Positions 8,565 to 17,338 of a stretch of 45,809 nucleotides of DNA are shown piece by piece. The translations under genes were made by a program, and so were the position numbers. Within the stretch, counting starts at the first letter, position 1; each line of letters begins with the position of its first letter. Source of the DNA: CAZHHM01 sp964532225 (GTDB lineage Bacteria > Margulisbacteria > WOR-1 > JAKLHX01); assembly GCA_964532225.1 (NCBI GenBank), contig CAZHHM010000013.1, positions 1 through 45,809 on the forward strand, in the 5' to 3' direction. Under the pieces are notes generated by a model. It saw only the letters and a list, made by a program, of their open reading frames with translations. It made no database searches and had not been told where the DNA came from.

Positions 8565-9864
8565 AGAGCTAATTAATAAGATCGTGTCGAAAAAAGCGAC
8601 GGTCGGAGTGATAGGGCTTGGTTATGTGGGGTTGCCGCTGCTCCTTCGTTTTGCGCAGGAAGGGTTTAAAGTTATCGGATTCGATGTTGATGAGGGGAAG
8701 GTTGAAAGGTTGAGAGGGTTGAAAAGTTATATTAAACATATCGGGGACGAAGTGGTAAAGACCGCTTTCTCGTCAGGTAATGCGACTGCCACATCAGAAT
8801 TTTCAAAGGTGCAAGGATGTGATGCTGTCATTATCTGTGTGCCGACCCCCCTAGGGAAGCACCAGGAACCGGACATGAAATATATCGTTGAGACCATGAA
8901 TTCGATTCTTCCTTTTGTTAGGGAAGGCCAGCTGGTCAGCCTTGAAAGCACTACCTATCCCGGGACTACGGATGAGCTCCTTAAGCCGTCACTCGAAGGT
9001 AAAGGTTTTAAGGTGGGGGAAGATATCTTCCTTGTCTTCTCTCCAGAACGCGAGGACCCCGGGAACAAGGACTTTTCCACTTCCTCGATACCAAAGGTTG
9101 TCGGTGGGGTCACACCTCAGTGTCTCGAAGCCGGGGTCGCACTGTATTCAAAGGTAATAAAGAAGGTCGTTCCTGTCAGCTCGGCCAGGGCCGCAGAGAT
9201 GACCAAACTGCTGGAGAATATCTACCGCTCAGTAAATATCGGGCTAATAAATGAGATGAAGATGGTCGCGGACAGGATGGGCATAGACATCTGGGAAGTG
9301 ATAGATGCGGCATCGACGAAACCTTTCGGGTTCACGCCTTTCTATCCGGGACCTGGGCTTGGTGGGCATTGTATTCCTATCGATCCTTTCTATCTTACCT
9401 GGAAAGCAAAGGAATACGGCATACATACAAGGTTCATCGAAACGGCAGGCGAGATCAATAATTCCATGCCGGAATACGTGGTCGGCAAAGTGACCGAAGG
9501 GCTGAACATGGCTGGAAAGTCGCTTAAAGGTTCAAAGGTGCTGATAATGGGGCTTTCGTACAAAAAGAACATCGACGACATGAGAGAGTCCCCGTCAGTC
9601 GAAATCCTGAGCCTGTTAAGCTCGAAAGGCGCTGTCTTGTCATATTGTGATCCCTATGTACCGGACTTCCCGAAGATGAGACGTCATAAATACGACCTAA
9701 AGAGCGTTAATGCCGACCAAAAGACTGTTGCAGCAGCAGATTGCGTTATTATCGCGACTGACCATGACATCTTCGACTATGAGTTTATCCAAAAGAACGC
9801 TTCTCTGGTAGTGGACACCAGAGGAAGGTACAGGAAACCGTATCAGAATGTCATTAAAGCCTAA
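8557..9864 (+). CDS. wbpA: UDP-sugar 6-dehydrogenase, WbpA/WecC type
   Basis: Four-electron oxidation of a UDP-sugar, probably UDP-GlcNAc or UDP-ManNAc, to the uronic acid with two NAD+. Evidence: Rossmann GVIGLGYVGLPLLLRFAQEG (17-36), CVPTPLG (94-100), STTYPGTTDE (131-140), ENIYRSVNIGLINE (220-233) and the catalytic cysteine C272 in GPGLGGHCIPIDPFYLTWK. LGGHCIPIDPFYLTWKAKEYG fits WbpA-like enzymes better than UDP-glucose dehydrogenase. AAGGAGG precedes the ATG, which lies inside the end of wzx. It supplies an acidic sugar to the glycan. Confidence 0.9.
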   Translation: MHKELINKIVSKKATVGVIGLGYVGLPLLLRFAQEGFKVIGFDVDEGKVERLRGLKSYIKHIGDEVVKTAFSSGNATATSEFSKVQGCDAVIICVPTPLGKHQEPDMKYIVETMNSILPFVREGQLVSLESTTYPGTTDELLKPSLEGKGFKVGEDIFLVFSPEREDPGNKDFSTSSIPKVVGGVTPQCLEAGVALYSKVIKKVVPVSSARAAEMTKLLENIYRSVNIGLINEMKMVADRMGIDIWEVIDAASTKPFGFTPFYPGPGLGGHCIPIDPFYLTWKAKEYGIHTRFIETAGEINNSMPEYVVGKVTEGLNMAGKSLKGSKVLIMGLSYKKNIDDMRESPSVEILSLLSSKGAVLSYCDPYVPDFPKMRRHKYDLKSVNADQKTVAAADCVIIATDHDIFDYEFIQKNASLVVDTRGRYRKPYQNVIKA

Positions 9865-11059
9865 GATACTGTTCATACCGAACTTCCTATATCTGAGCGT
9901 TCCGTATTTCGAGAACGTCATGAGGGAGCTTGGTGACGGTTATGATATGAAGATCGTGAGGGTGTCGTCCGTTGACCCCGCAAAGTTGCCTCATGAGCAA
10001 GGCTATTGCGACTCATACTTCAAAGGCAGGGGGCTCGATTATGTTGACCTTCGGATGGTAACGGACGGCAGCGGTCCGGTAAAGATGACTCCATTCCTCA
10101 ACTACTCAAAGATAAGAAAATTCGTTAAAGAGGAAAGCCCTTCACTGGTAATAATGGCCACGGATCTCGGGGACTTCTACAATCGTCTGCTAATAGACGA
10201 ATGCAGGGCTTCCGGGGCAAAGTTAATGATCATGAGCTTTGCAGGTCTTCCTCAAGGCAAGAACGGGCCGTTTTACGGTGTGATCTGGAGGCTTTTCTCC
10301 TTCCCGGATGTTCCTGCCTTTAGGTTCCTTAAAGCAAGGTGTGCCAAGGGCGGTGTGGAGCTTGGCAGGAACTTCACTGATGCGTATATCTGTGCGTTCT
10401 CCGAAAAAGATAAGGACGCTCTGATATCGTCCGGTATCGACCCGAAGAGAATTAGGGTTGCTGTGCTTCCGGAGACAGAAAGCGGTAAAAAAGAAGACAT
10501 AAGAAATCTGCTCCGGATACCTGATGGCCACAGGACCGTAACGTTCTTCTCTCAACATCTTGAAAAGGTATTTGGTCAGGATTATGTAAATGACTTCTAT
10601 CAGGCCCTTAAAGAGCAGTTCCATGAAGTCGATAACGCAGTACTTGTTATTAAACTGCATCCCAGAGAACTTCCTGCAACCGAAGAAATGATAAGAAGAC
10701 TTTATGTCGGAGAAAAGTTCAGGATCGTCAAGAATGAGGCGGATGCTGATGCTCTTGTAAGAGGCTCCGATCTTATGCTTACTCATTATTCCTTTGTTAT
10801 TGCCAAGGCGGTCATGCTTAACAGGCCTTTCTTGAGCATAAACCTGATGGACAAGGCTGCCGGAACGATACCGCAGGAGCTTAGGCAGGAGTTAGAGATC
10901 AATGATAAGGGTAAGATAGGGAGCAGAGTTCGCTCGGCTCTATTCGACAGAATGGCTATGGAGGGCCTCAGAGATGCGGTCAAGCGGTTTCGCGACATAA
11001 TCGTCGGCAAAGGGGCAAGAAGCCTGAAGGTGATAATCAGAGAGGTCCTTGAACCATGA
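9848..11059 (+). CDS. Unrecognised GT-B-like glycan protein, paralogue of the gene at 4923
   Basis: Shares with the 4923 product the opening KILFIPNFLYLSVPYFENV, the VIMATDLGDFYNRLLIDECRASGAK segment (about residue 100), TFFSQHLEKVFGQDYV (about 235), LVIKLHPRELPA (about 270) and SDLMLTHYSFVIAKAVMLNRPFLSINLM (about 300-327). The HPRE motif and following SxL/S positions resemble GT-B transferases in capsule biosynthesis. No membrane segment is evident. The ATG lies 17 nt inside the dehydrogenase gene and the end overlaps the next gene as ATGA. Function is inferred from context only. Confidence 0.6.
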   Translation: MSLKPKILFIPNFLYLSVPYFENVMRELGDGYDMKIVRVSSVDPAKLPHEQGYCDSYFKGRGLDYVDLRMVTDGSGPVKMTPFLNYSKIRKFVKEESPSLVIMATDLGDFYNRLLIDECRASGAKLMIMSFAGLPQGKNGPFYGVIWRLFSFPDVPAFRFLKARCAKGGVELGRNFTDAYICAFSEKDKDALISSGIDPKRIRVAVLPETESGKKEDIRNLLRIPDGHRTVTFFSQHLEKVFGQDYVNDFYQALKEQFHEVDNAVLVIKLHPRELPATEEMIRRLYVGEKFRIVKNEADADALVRGSDLMLTHYSFVIAKAVMLNRPFLSINLMDKAAGTIPQELRQELEINDKGKIGSRVRSALFDRMAMEGLRDAVKRFRDIIVGKGARSLKVIIREVLEP

Positions 11060-12075
11060 AACAGGTAATAATCTTCTGCCAGGCATTTTCGGACGTTCAA
11101 TATTCGCTCGCGCTTTACGAGCAGTTGTCGCGCGAATGCGACATTAGCATCTATGTCATTAATGTTAAGGGCGCATATGAATATCTGCTCTCCCTGGGGC
11201 TTAAAACTAAAAGGCTTGCATATCTGCCGTGTCCGGAAGTGAACTCACTTTTCAATGTAAAAAGATTGCTGGGCGTCAAGAAGAACATTGCGGAAATATG
11301 GGAAAAAGAGTTTAAGTCCCTGTCGGGTGCGGATGTGTACTATTTTTCAAGATATTTCGATTGGTATACTCCCGCATTCATTGATAGGCTTAGTGACGGC
11401 AATACCGTCCGCCTTTGCGATCATTACGGACATGAGATGAGAAATGACATGAGGACGTCAAGGTCGCCTGCCGATCTTTTAAGGGCCTATATGTACAAGA
11501 CCGCTACGAACGTTGATTATGAAATGATAAGCAACAGTGTTATCAAGTCAGTAAGATATTTGAGGGGCGCAAAACATCAGATAAGGAAGGCGCCGTCCAT
11601 CGATCCGGTAATATATGAGAAGTATTCGGTGAAGATAAATGGCGTAAAAAGGCCTTCTCTGCTGTATTTTGAAAGTGATCGGGCGGGAATTGAGCGCACG
11701 GTAAACGGATATACTGATAAAATCGTTGAGCTTTCGAACGCCGCATCGGAATCAGGGTACACCCTTTATGTAAAGAAGCACCCCAGCTCGAACCGAAGTG
11801 GGCCATGGCCAGGTGCCCGGGCCGAAGTTGTCGGTGAAGGAGTGCCGGGAGAGTTTTTGGGCCTTGATTCTTTTGATGCCGTTGCTTCAGTTGATTCTGT
11901 GGTTGCCGCGAAGATCGCGCGGACAAAGGACATTAAGGTGATGTCGATAATCAAGCTGTTGAACTATAAGAGCGAGTCCTGCCGTTCGGACTTCATCAAA
12001 TATATTGATGATCAATCCGGCGGCAAGGTCAAATACGTGTCTTCTTTCGGGGAGCTGTTCGATGCCGGAAAATAG
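11056..12075 (+). CDS. Polysialyltransferase/GT52-like protein (putative)
   Basis: A 339-residue cytoplasmic-looking protein. The C-terminal half has YTLYVKKHPSSN (about 234-245), then a VPGEFLGLDSFDAVASVDSVV segment and a KVMSIIKLLNYKSES segment. This order (K.HP, iPaE.l, vig..Ss..., kv.Sl..Ll) is what I associate with polysialyltransferase and GT52 sialyltransferase-like proteins. NeuA in the same locus would supply a CMP-sugar donor. I see no clear ED/EG catalytic base motif, so the activity is tentative. GAGAGG precedes the ATG; the gene overlaps the next by 14 nt. Confidence 0.55.
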   Translation: MKQVIIFCQAFSDVQYSLALYEQLSRECDISIYVINVKGAYEYLLSLGLKTKRLAYLPCPEVNSLFNVKRLLGVKKNIAEIWEKEFKSLSGADVYYFSRYFDWYTPAFIDRLSDGNTVRLCDHYGHEMRNDMRTSRSPADLLRAYMYKTATNVDYEMISNSVIKSVRYLRGAKHQIRKAPSIDPVIYEKYSVKINGVKRPSLLYFESDRAGIERTVNGYTDKIVELSNAASESGYTLYVKKHPSSNRSGPWPGARAEVVGEGVPGEFLGLDSFDAVASVDSVVAAKIARTKDIKVMSIIKLLNYKSESCRSDFIKYIDDQSGGKVKYVSSFGELFDAGK

Positions 12076-12901
12076 ACTTCCGCGAATTTCAGTCATCATG
12101 GTCTGCTTTAACGCGGCCAAGTATATCGAAAAAGCTATCCTTTCGGTGCTGGGACAGGGATATCCCGATCTGGAACTCGTCATAGTTGACGGAGCTTCGA
12201 AGGACGGGACCGTAGATATCATCAAGAAATATCAAGGCTTCATCAAATGGGTGTCAGAGCCCGACAGCGGACAGACAAATGCGCTTAACAAAGGCTTTGC
12301 AATGGCCACGGGAGAAGTGCTCTGCTGGATAAATGCCGATGAAGAGTACCTTGAGGGAGCTCTACTTGAGGTCGGCAAGGCGTTCCGTGACGACCAGGAG
12401 CTTGATGTCGCGTTCGGCGACAGAAAGAGGACGGACGCGGACGGCAACCTTATCCGCCACGAAAGGCTCCCTGCTATGCATCCGAAACATTTCATGGTCT
12501 ACACTTACGGCCTTCTTTTCTCGGACACGACCTTCTGGAGGAGAAGGGTCCATGAGCTTACAGGCCGGCTTGACGAAGAGCATTATCCGCATCTTGCCAT
12601 GGACTTTGACTGGTTCATCCGTCTTTCCGTACACGTGAAAAAGTGGAGGAAACTCGACAGATATATCAGCATATTCAAGGACAGACAGGACAGAAAAACG
12701 GCGGTGGCCGGACGTAAGGCAAGTTCTGGTAAATGGATACGCGATAAAATGATAAAGGACCTTAAGATCAATAAACTGCAGCTTCTGACCGGTTGGGTGT
12801 TTTTCGGCGTTATGAACCGGCTGCAGACAAGAGGAATGGCAGGTCTACTATGGATGCCGAACCTTAGGGTCATACATAGGATACTGGGGAGCAAGGAATG
12901 A
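12062..12901 (+). CDS. GT2-family glycosyltransferase
   Basis: RISVIMVCFNAAKYIEKAIL (about 8-27), LELVIVDGASKDGTVDIIKKY (about 38-58), WVSEPDSGQTNALNKGFAMATGE and CWINADEEYLEGAL (about 88-101) form a standard GT-A fold; NADE is the DxD-like metal site. WFIRLSVHVKKWRKLD and a basic C-terminus follow. I start at ATG 12062, with GGGGAG at 12049-12054, rather than the in-frame ATG at 12005, which would lie inside the upstream gene. The WVSEPDSGQT motif places it with GT2 enzymes of capsule and O-antigen loci. Confidence 0.85.
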   Translation: MPENRLPRISVIMVCFNAAKYIEKAILSVLGQGYPDLELVIVDGASKDGTVDIIKKYQGFIKWVSEPDSGQTNALNKGFAMATGEVLCWINADEEYLEGALLEVGKAFRDDQELDVAFGDRKRTDADGNLIRHERLPAMHPKHFMVYTYGLLFSDTTFWRRRVHELTGRLDEEHYPHLAMDFDWFIRLSVHVKKWRKLDRYISIFKDRQDRKTAVAGRKASSGKWIRDKMIKDLKINKLQLLTGWVFFGVMNRLQTRGMAGLLWMPNLRVIHRILGSKE

Positions 12902-14328
12902 AGATATCTCTCGAAAACATATTCAAGGTCCTTTCCGTGTCGGCATTTGTTTCAGTGTTCACTCTCTTCATGGTGTCCGGTGTAACGGAAGGCGAGCATG
13001 GGATAGCGCTTGTCCCGTTCGCTTTCTTATTGTTCCTTATGATACTGCTCAAGCCTAAAGGGTCCATTGCTCTTTTTATCCTGCTGGCTCCGTTCCATTT
13101 TGTCATTAAGGAATTATTTACTAGCCCTGTAGTAAGCCTATGGCAGGAAATGTTCGTGTTCGTCCTTGGTATTGTATGGCTGCTGAGGGTCCTTATGAAC
13201 AAAGTTGACCTCTCCCGCTCAGGGGCAGCCGGCTGGGCTGTTGCCGCCTATCTGATATGGGGGATATTTGAGATATTTAACTCAATCCATCTGATACCAG
13301 GTATCGCGGGCTTCAGGTACATGTTCGCTTTTGTTCCTTTGTACTTCATCACCGCGACAATGGTCACGAAAAGAGAGGATATTGTCCTTTTTTTGAAAAT
13401 GGCAGTTCTGAGTGCCGGAATAATAGCATTTGTCGGGGTACTGCAGACCTTGCTTCTGGCTTTCAGGATCATACCCCTGGGAGAAGGGATACATTTTACA
13501 GCCAAATACATGAACTACAGTCTTGTTCGCATGGGGATGCCTTTCATGAGAGCGGTCTCCTTCTTGCCGGGACCAAACCAGCTGGGTAACTATATGCTGG
13601 TCCTGATACTGCTTATTCTTCCTTTTGTTCATTGCGGATTGCCAAAAAGTACAAAATGGAGATCGGCACTGAGGCTTCTTATGTACCTTTCCGGATTGGC
13701 CTTGCTGCTTAGCATGTCAAGGAGCTCGATCATGGCCGTGCTCGTCGGTGTTGTTGCCTTCGGTCTTTTCAAGAGGATCGGTAGGTTCATCGCGGCGCTT
13801 TCTGTGACAGGACTGCTCCTGCTTCTTCTCCTGCCGAACGCTTTATCCCCTATGGTCATGTCGGTAATAGACGGGTCAGACCCGTATTATGAGGTAACAC
13901 TGAAGGCGCATGGCATTTTTGACCTGATGTGGGAGTCTCCTCTGATAGGGCAGGGTTTTGCCGCGACCACGTCAACAGCGATGACTCTCGGGATAACTGA
14001 TAAGGGCAGTGCGCCTGTGGGGGCAGCCGACATCTATTGGCTTGAGACAGGCATCCAGATAGGTCTTGTCGGCATCGCATTACAGTCAATAATGCTGGCA
14101 GCATTCCTCTATATATCGTATGTCTTGGCAAAAAGAAAGGATGCCGACGATCTTTATCGTGCGTTGGGGATGGCGTTCTTTATCATTACCGCAAGCCTGT
14201 TGTTCACGACTATACACACATCTCCATGGACATATATACCGATATCAAGCCTGTACTATATACTGGCCGGAATGGTAGCATGGGCTTATCATGAGACCGG
14301 TAAAAAGAAGGAGCAGTTGAATGCCTAG
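12898..14328 (+). CDS. wzy: O-antigen ligase/polymerase-family membrane protein, probable Wzy
   Basis: About 476 residues with ten or more hydrophobic helices. A loop with FLPGPNQLGNYMLVLIL (about 221-237) is followed by LALLLSMSRSSIMAVLVGVVAFGLF, the SRS motif typical of the Wzy/WaaL O-antigen ligase domain, and a large periplasmic loop with DPYYEVTLKAHGIFDLMWESPLIGQGF. It probably polymerises undecaprenyl-linked repeat units in the periplasm, working with Wzx. A ligase role (WaaL) cannot be excluded because the two share the domain. ATGA overlaps with the GT2 gene before; the next gene starts 8 nt before its stop. Confidence 0.82.
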   Translation: MKISLENIFKVLSVSAFVSVFTLFMVSGVTEGEHGIALVPFAFLLFLMILLKPKGSIALFILLAPFHFVIKELFTSPVVSLWQEMFVFVLGIVWLLRVLMNKVDLSRSGAAGWAVAAYLIWGIFEIFNSIHLIPGIAGFRYMFAFVPLYFITATMVTKREDIVLFLKMAVLSAGIIAFVGVLQTLLLAFRIIPLGEGIHFTAKYMNYSLVRMGMPFMRAVSFLPGPNQLGNYMLVLILLILPFVHCGLPKSTKWRSALRLLMYLSGLALLLSMSRSSIMAVLVGVVAFGLFKRIGRFIAALSVTGLLLLLLLPNALSPMVMSVIDGSDPYYEVTLKAHGIFDLMWESPLIGQGFAATTSTAMTLGITDKGSAPVGAADIYWLETGIQIGLVGIALQSIMLAAFLYISYVLAKRKDADDLYRALGMAFFIITASLLFTTIHTSPWTYIPISSLYYILAGMVAWAYHETGKKKEQLNA

Positions 14329-16162
14329 CAACGGAAGACAGTTCGGTCCTGTCGAGGTGGTCATAACTGATTTCCTGCTTGCAGGAGCATCATTCATTCT
14401 TGCTGTCCAGGTCAAATATGACTTTGCCGTGCAAGGCGCTTTGCTTCAAAAGGTCCTGTTATTTGCGCTGATAGTTGCGGTTATCAAGATATCTGTCTTT
14501 TATCTGCTCAAGACATACAAGATAGTCTGGCAGTTCGTGGGCATGGTCGATCTGGTCAACGCGGCCAAAGTGACCGCGGCGACCTCGATTCTTTTGGGCG
14601 TCCTTGCCTTAATGAAGTACGGGCCAAACAAGAGCTATCTGACCGTTGTCCTTCTTGACGCGCTGTTCACGTTCGTTCTCATCGGCGGACTGCGGACCTT
14701 CCTGCGGTACAGGAACCTTTCAAGGAGGAATGCCGCCATAGACCCCAAGAACAGGAAAAAGACCGTGATATACGGGGCCGGTTCTGCGGGAGAAAAGGTC
14801 TATCGCGAGATCAGGGACGACCTTCTCAACATGTACGAAGTGGTCGGGTTCCTTGACGATGACGGAAAAAAATCCGGGCTCAAGATCCACGGCATGCCGG
14901 TGATAGGCAGCCTCAGCAAGATCAAGGACCTGCCGGACCTCGGGGTTGAAGAGGTCCTTATAGCGCTGCCTTCAGTTGCGGGAGATAAGATCAAAAGGAT
15001 AGTTGAAGAATGCGCCGCTTGCAGCCTCAAGTTCCAGACAGTTCCTGTGATAGAGGATATCATCAGCGGCAATGTCGGAATAAGCAGTTTCCGGCCTGTA
15101 TCCTACGAGGACCTCTTAAGGCGTGAACCGGTAAAACTGGATAAAAAGAACATCGGGCTTTACCTGTCGGGGAAACGGGTCCTTGTTACAGGTGCCGGCG
15201 GTTCTATAGGTTCTGAGCTCTGCAGGCAGATAATCAAGTACTCGCCCGATGAGATGGTCCTGCTCGATATCGCGGAGAACCGGCTGTACGATATCGAAAT
15301 GCATCTCAAAAGCATTGCCGGAACGACCAAGATAACGCCTTTCCTTGCCGACATCAAGAACAGGCGCGTGCTTGAGAAGCTTTTCGGGGAGAAGAGGCCG
15401 GATGTGGTATTCCACGCGGCCGCCTATAAACATGTGCCGATGCTACAGCTCCACCCGTGGGAAGCGGTCCTCAATAATGTGCTTGGTACCTGGAACCTAC
15501 TCGAGATGGCAAAAGAGAGCATTGTCAAAGAGTTCGTTTTTGTTTCGACGGACAAAGCTGTGAACCCTGCAAATCTTCTTGGTGCCTCCAAGAGGATGGG
15601 AGAGCTTCTGACCATATGCTCAGCGAACACTTCTTCGTCGACCAAGTTCATGACGGTGCGTTTCGGCAATGTCATCGGCAGCGACGGCTCGGTGCTCCCT
15701 CTTTTCATGAAACAAATTGAGGCCGGGGGGCCCGTTACCGTGACCCATCAGGATATGACGAGATACTTTATGACCATATCTGAGGCGGCGCAGCTCATTC
15801 TGCAGGCGGGTGCGCTCGGTAAAGGAGGGGAGACTTTCGTTCTTGATATGGGAGAACCGGTCAGGCTCATGGACGTTGCCAAGGACCTTATAAAGTTGTA
15901 TGCCCCCGCTATGGCAAAGGATATCGATATCAAGGTCATAGGGCTTCGTCCGGGAGAGAAAATGCATGAAGAGCTGTATTTCACTTCCGAGAAGGTGGGA
16001 AAGACCGTTCACGACAAGATAAATTTCGTGAAGAACCAGGAAGTCGACTGCACTGAACTCTACAAAAGGACGAACGCTCTTTTGGATAAAGCGGCCAAGT
16101 TCGATACCGAAGGCATCGAGACCCTTCTCAAGAACATACTTCCGGAATACAGACCGGAATAG
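14321..16162 (+). CDS. Membrane-bound UDP-GlcNAc 4,6-dehydratase-like enzyme (PglF/WbpM/CapD type)
   Basis: Full-length 613-residue member. Residues 10-125 hold four hydrophobic helices; a first Rossmann domain follows (IYGAGSAGEKVY, 150-161), then the SDR dehydratase with VLVTGAGGSIGSELCRQ (287-303), VVFHAAAYKHVPML (362-375) and the catalytic STDKAVNPANLLGASKR (409-425). In this family Thr/Asp/Lys of S-T-D-K replace the usual Tyr. The product is a 4-keto-6-deoxy sugar nucleotide that leads to QuiNAc, FucNAc or diamino sugars. AAGGAG precedes the ATG. The next gene begins 15 nt downstream. Confidence 0.9.
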   Translation: MPSNGRQFGPVEVVITDFLLAGASFILAVQVKYDFAVQGALLQKVLLFALIVAVIKISVFYLLKTYKIVWQFVGMVDLVNAAKVTAATSILLGVLALMKYGPNKSYLTVVLLDALFTFVLIGGLRTFLRYRNLSRRNAAIDPKNRKKTVIYGAGSAGEKVYREIRDDLLNMYEVVGFLDDDGKKSGLKIHGMPVIGSLSKIKDLPDLGVEEVLIALPSVAGDKIKRIVEECAACSLKFQTVPVIEDIISGNVGISSFRPVSYEDLLRREPVKLDKKNIGLYLSGKRVLVTGAGGSIGSELCRQIIKYSPDEMVLLDIAENRLYDIEMHLKSIAGTTKITPFLADIKNRRVLEKLFGEKRPDVVFHAAAYKHVPMLQLHPWEAVLNNVLGTWNLLEMAKESIVKEFVFVSTDKAVNPANLLGASKRMGELLTICSANTSSSTKFMTVRFGNVIGSDGSVLPLFMKQIEAGGPVTVTHQDMTRYFMTISEAAQLILQAGALGKGGETFVLDMGEPVRLMDVAKDLIKLYAPAMAKDIDIKVIGLRPGEKMHEELYFTSEKVGKTVHDKINFVKNQEVDCTELYKRTNALLDKAAKFDTEGIETLLKNILPEYRPE

Positions 16163-16177
16163 AAAGTTCCCTGAATA

Positions 16178-17338
16178 ATGAAAGTATTACAGCTGTTCGA
16201 CTTTGTTTCTCCCCAGGGCGGAGGAGTACCGGCCGTCGTATATGACCTGTCAAAGACCCTGGCCTCAAGGGGTCATGATGTTTCGATATACACCTGCGAC
16301 CATCTTTATGACAAGGAATATCTGGATTCACTCAAAGGCGTTAAGGTCTCTGTGTTCAAGACCTGGCTAAAGCTCTCGATGTTCTTTATAACTCCTGGAG
16401 TGATATTTAAATCGATGAAGGAGCTTAAGCAGTTCGATCTTATCCATTTCCACTGTTACAGGAGCTTTCAGAACGCCGTCGTGGCTTACTATGCGAGGAA
16501 ATACGGCGTCCCTTACATTTTCGATACGCACGGGACGCTCCCGAGATTGTTCGGTAAAAGGTTCTTCAAAATGATATATGACCACCTCGTAGGTTACAGG
16601 ATGCTCAGGGGTGCAAGCCATTTCATCGCAGAAACGGACCTTGGGCGCAAGGAATATATTGAGTACGGCGCCAGACCGGAGCAGGTGTCAATGCTGTTCC
16701 ATCCCGTCGATACGGATGCTTTTGAACGGCTTCCGGAAAAAGGCCTTTTCAGGAAGAAATGGGGAATAACGGAAAGCAAGATCGTTTCCTATCTCGGCAG
16801 GCTCCATGAGATCAAAGGTCCGGACTTCCTGATCGATGCTTTCTCAGAAATACTTAAGGTCGATAGTGATGTCCGCCTTGTAATGATCGGCCCTGATGAC
16901 AGGTTCAGGGAAAAGCTTGAGGAGCAGATCGACAGGCTTGGCATCAGAGATAAGGTCCTGTTCACCGGGTATCTCGGCTTCAAGGACAAGGTCAGTGCTT
17001 TGGTCGATTCCGACGTGCTTGCCCAGCCTTCAAAATATGAGAACACTCTTGCCTGGTCGACAATGGAAGCTATCCTTTGCAATGTCCCGATAGTTGCCTG
17101 CAACAATACCGGAGCTTCGGAGGACCTCAGGAAGATGGGTGGCGGGGCCCTTGTCGATTACGGGGACGTGAAGGGCTTGGCTGCTGCGATCAGTAAGATA
17201 TTCGACGATCCTGCCGCCGCTCAGAAGGATACTCAGAGGCAGAAAGAATATATTATCAGGAACTGGTCCATTAAGAGCAGGATATCCGACTATGAAGCGA
17301 TCTACAAGAAGGCCATTGAGACAGGGAAGAATAAATGA
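16178..17338 (+). CDS. GT4-family glycosyltransferase
   Basis: GT-B fold: glycine-rich N-terminus (SPQGGGVPAVVYDLSKTLASRGHDV, about 11-35), DTHGTLPRLF near 115, and the donor half with KIVSYLGRLHEIKGPDFLIDAF (about 205-226), FTGYLGF and the E..A...S..ENTLAW.TMEA region (about 287-301). The usual EGFG is replaced by KYENTLAWSTMEA. The C-terminal half is typical GT4. It overlaps the next gene as ATGA. Weak Shine-Dalgarno. Specificity unknown. Confidence 0.87.
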   Translation: MKVLQLFDFVSPQGGGVPAVVYDLSKTLASRGHDVSIYTCDHLYDKEYLDSLKGVKVSVFKTWLKLSMFFITPGVIFKSMKELKQFDLIHFHCYRSFQNAVVAYYARKYGVPYIFDTHGTLPRLFGKRFFKMIYDHLVGYRMLRGASHFIAETDLGRKEYIEYGARPEQVSMLFHPVDTDAFERLPEKGLFRKKWGITESKIVSYLGRLHEIKGPDFLIDAFSEILKVDSDVRLVMIGPDDRFREKLEEQIDRLGIRDKVLFTGYLGFKDKVSALVDSDVLAQPSKYENTLAWSTMEAILCNVPIVACNNTGASEDLRKMGGGALVDYGDVKGLAAAISKIFDDPAAAQKDTQRQKEYIIRNWSIKSRISDYEAIYKKAIETGKNK

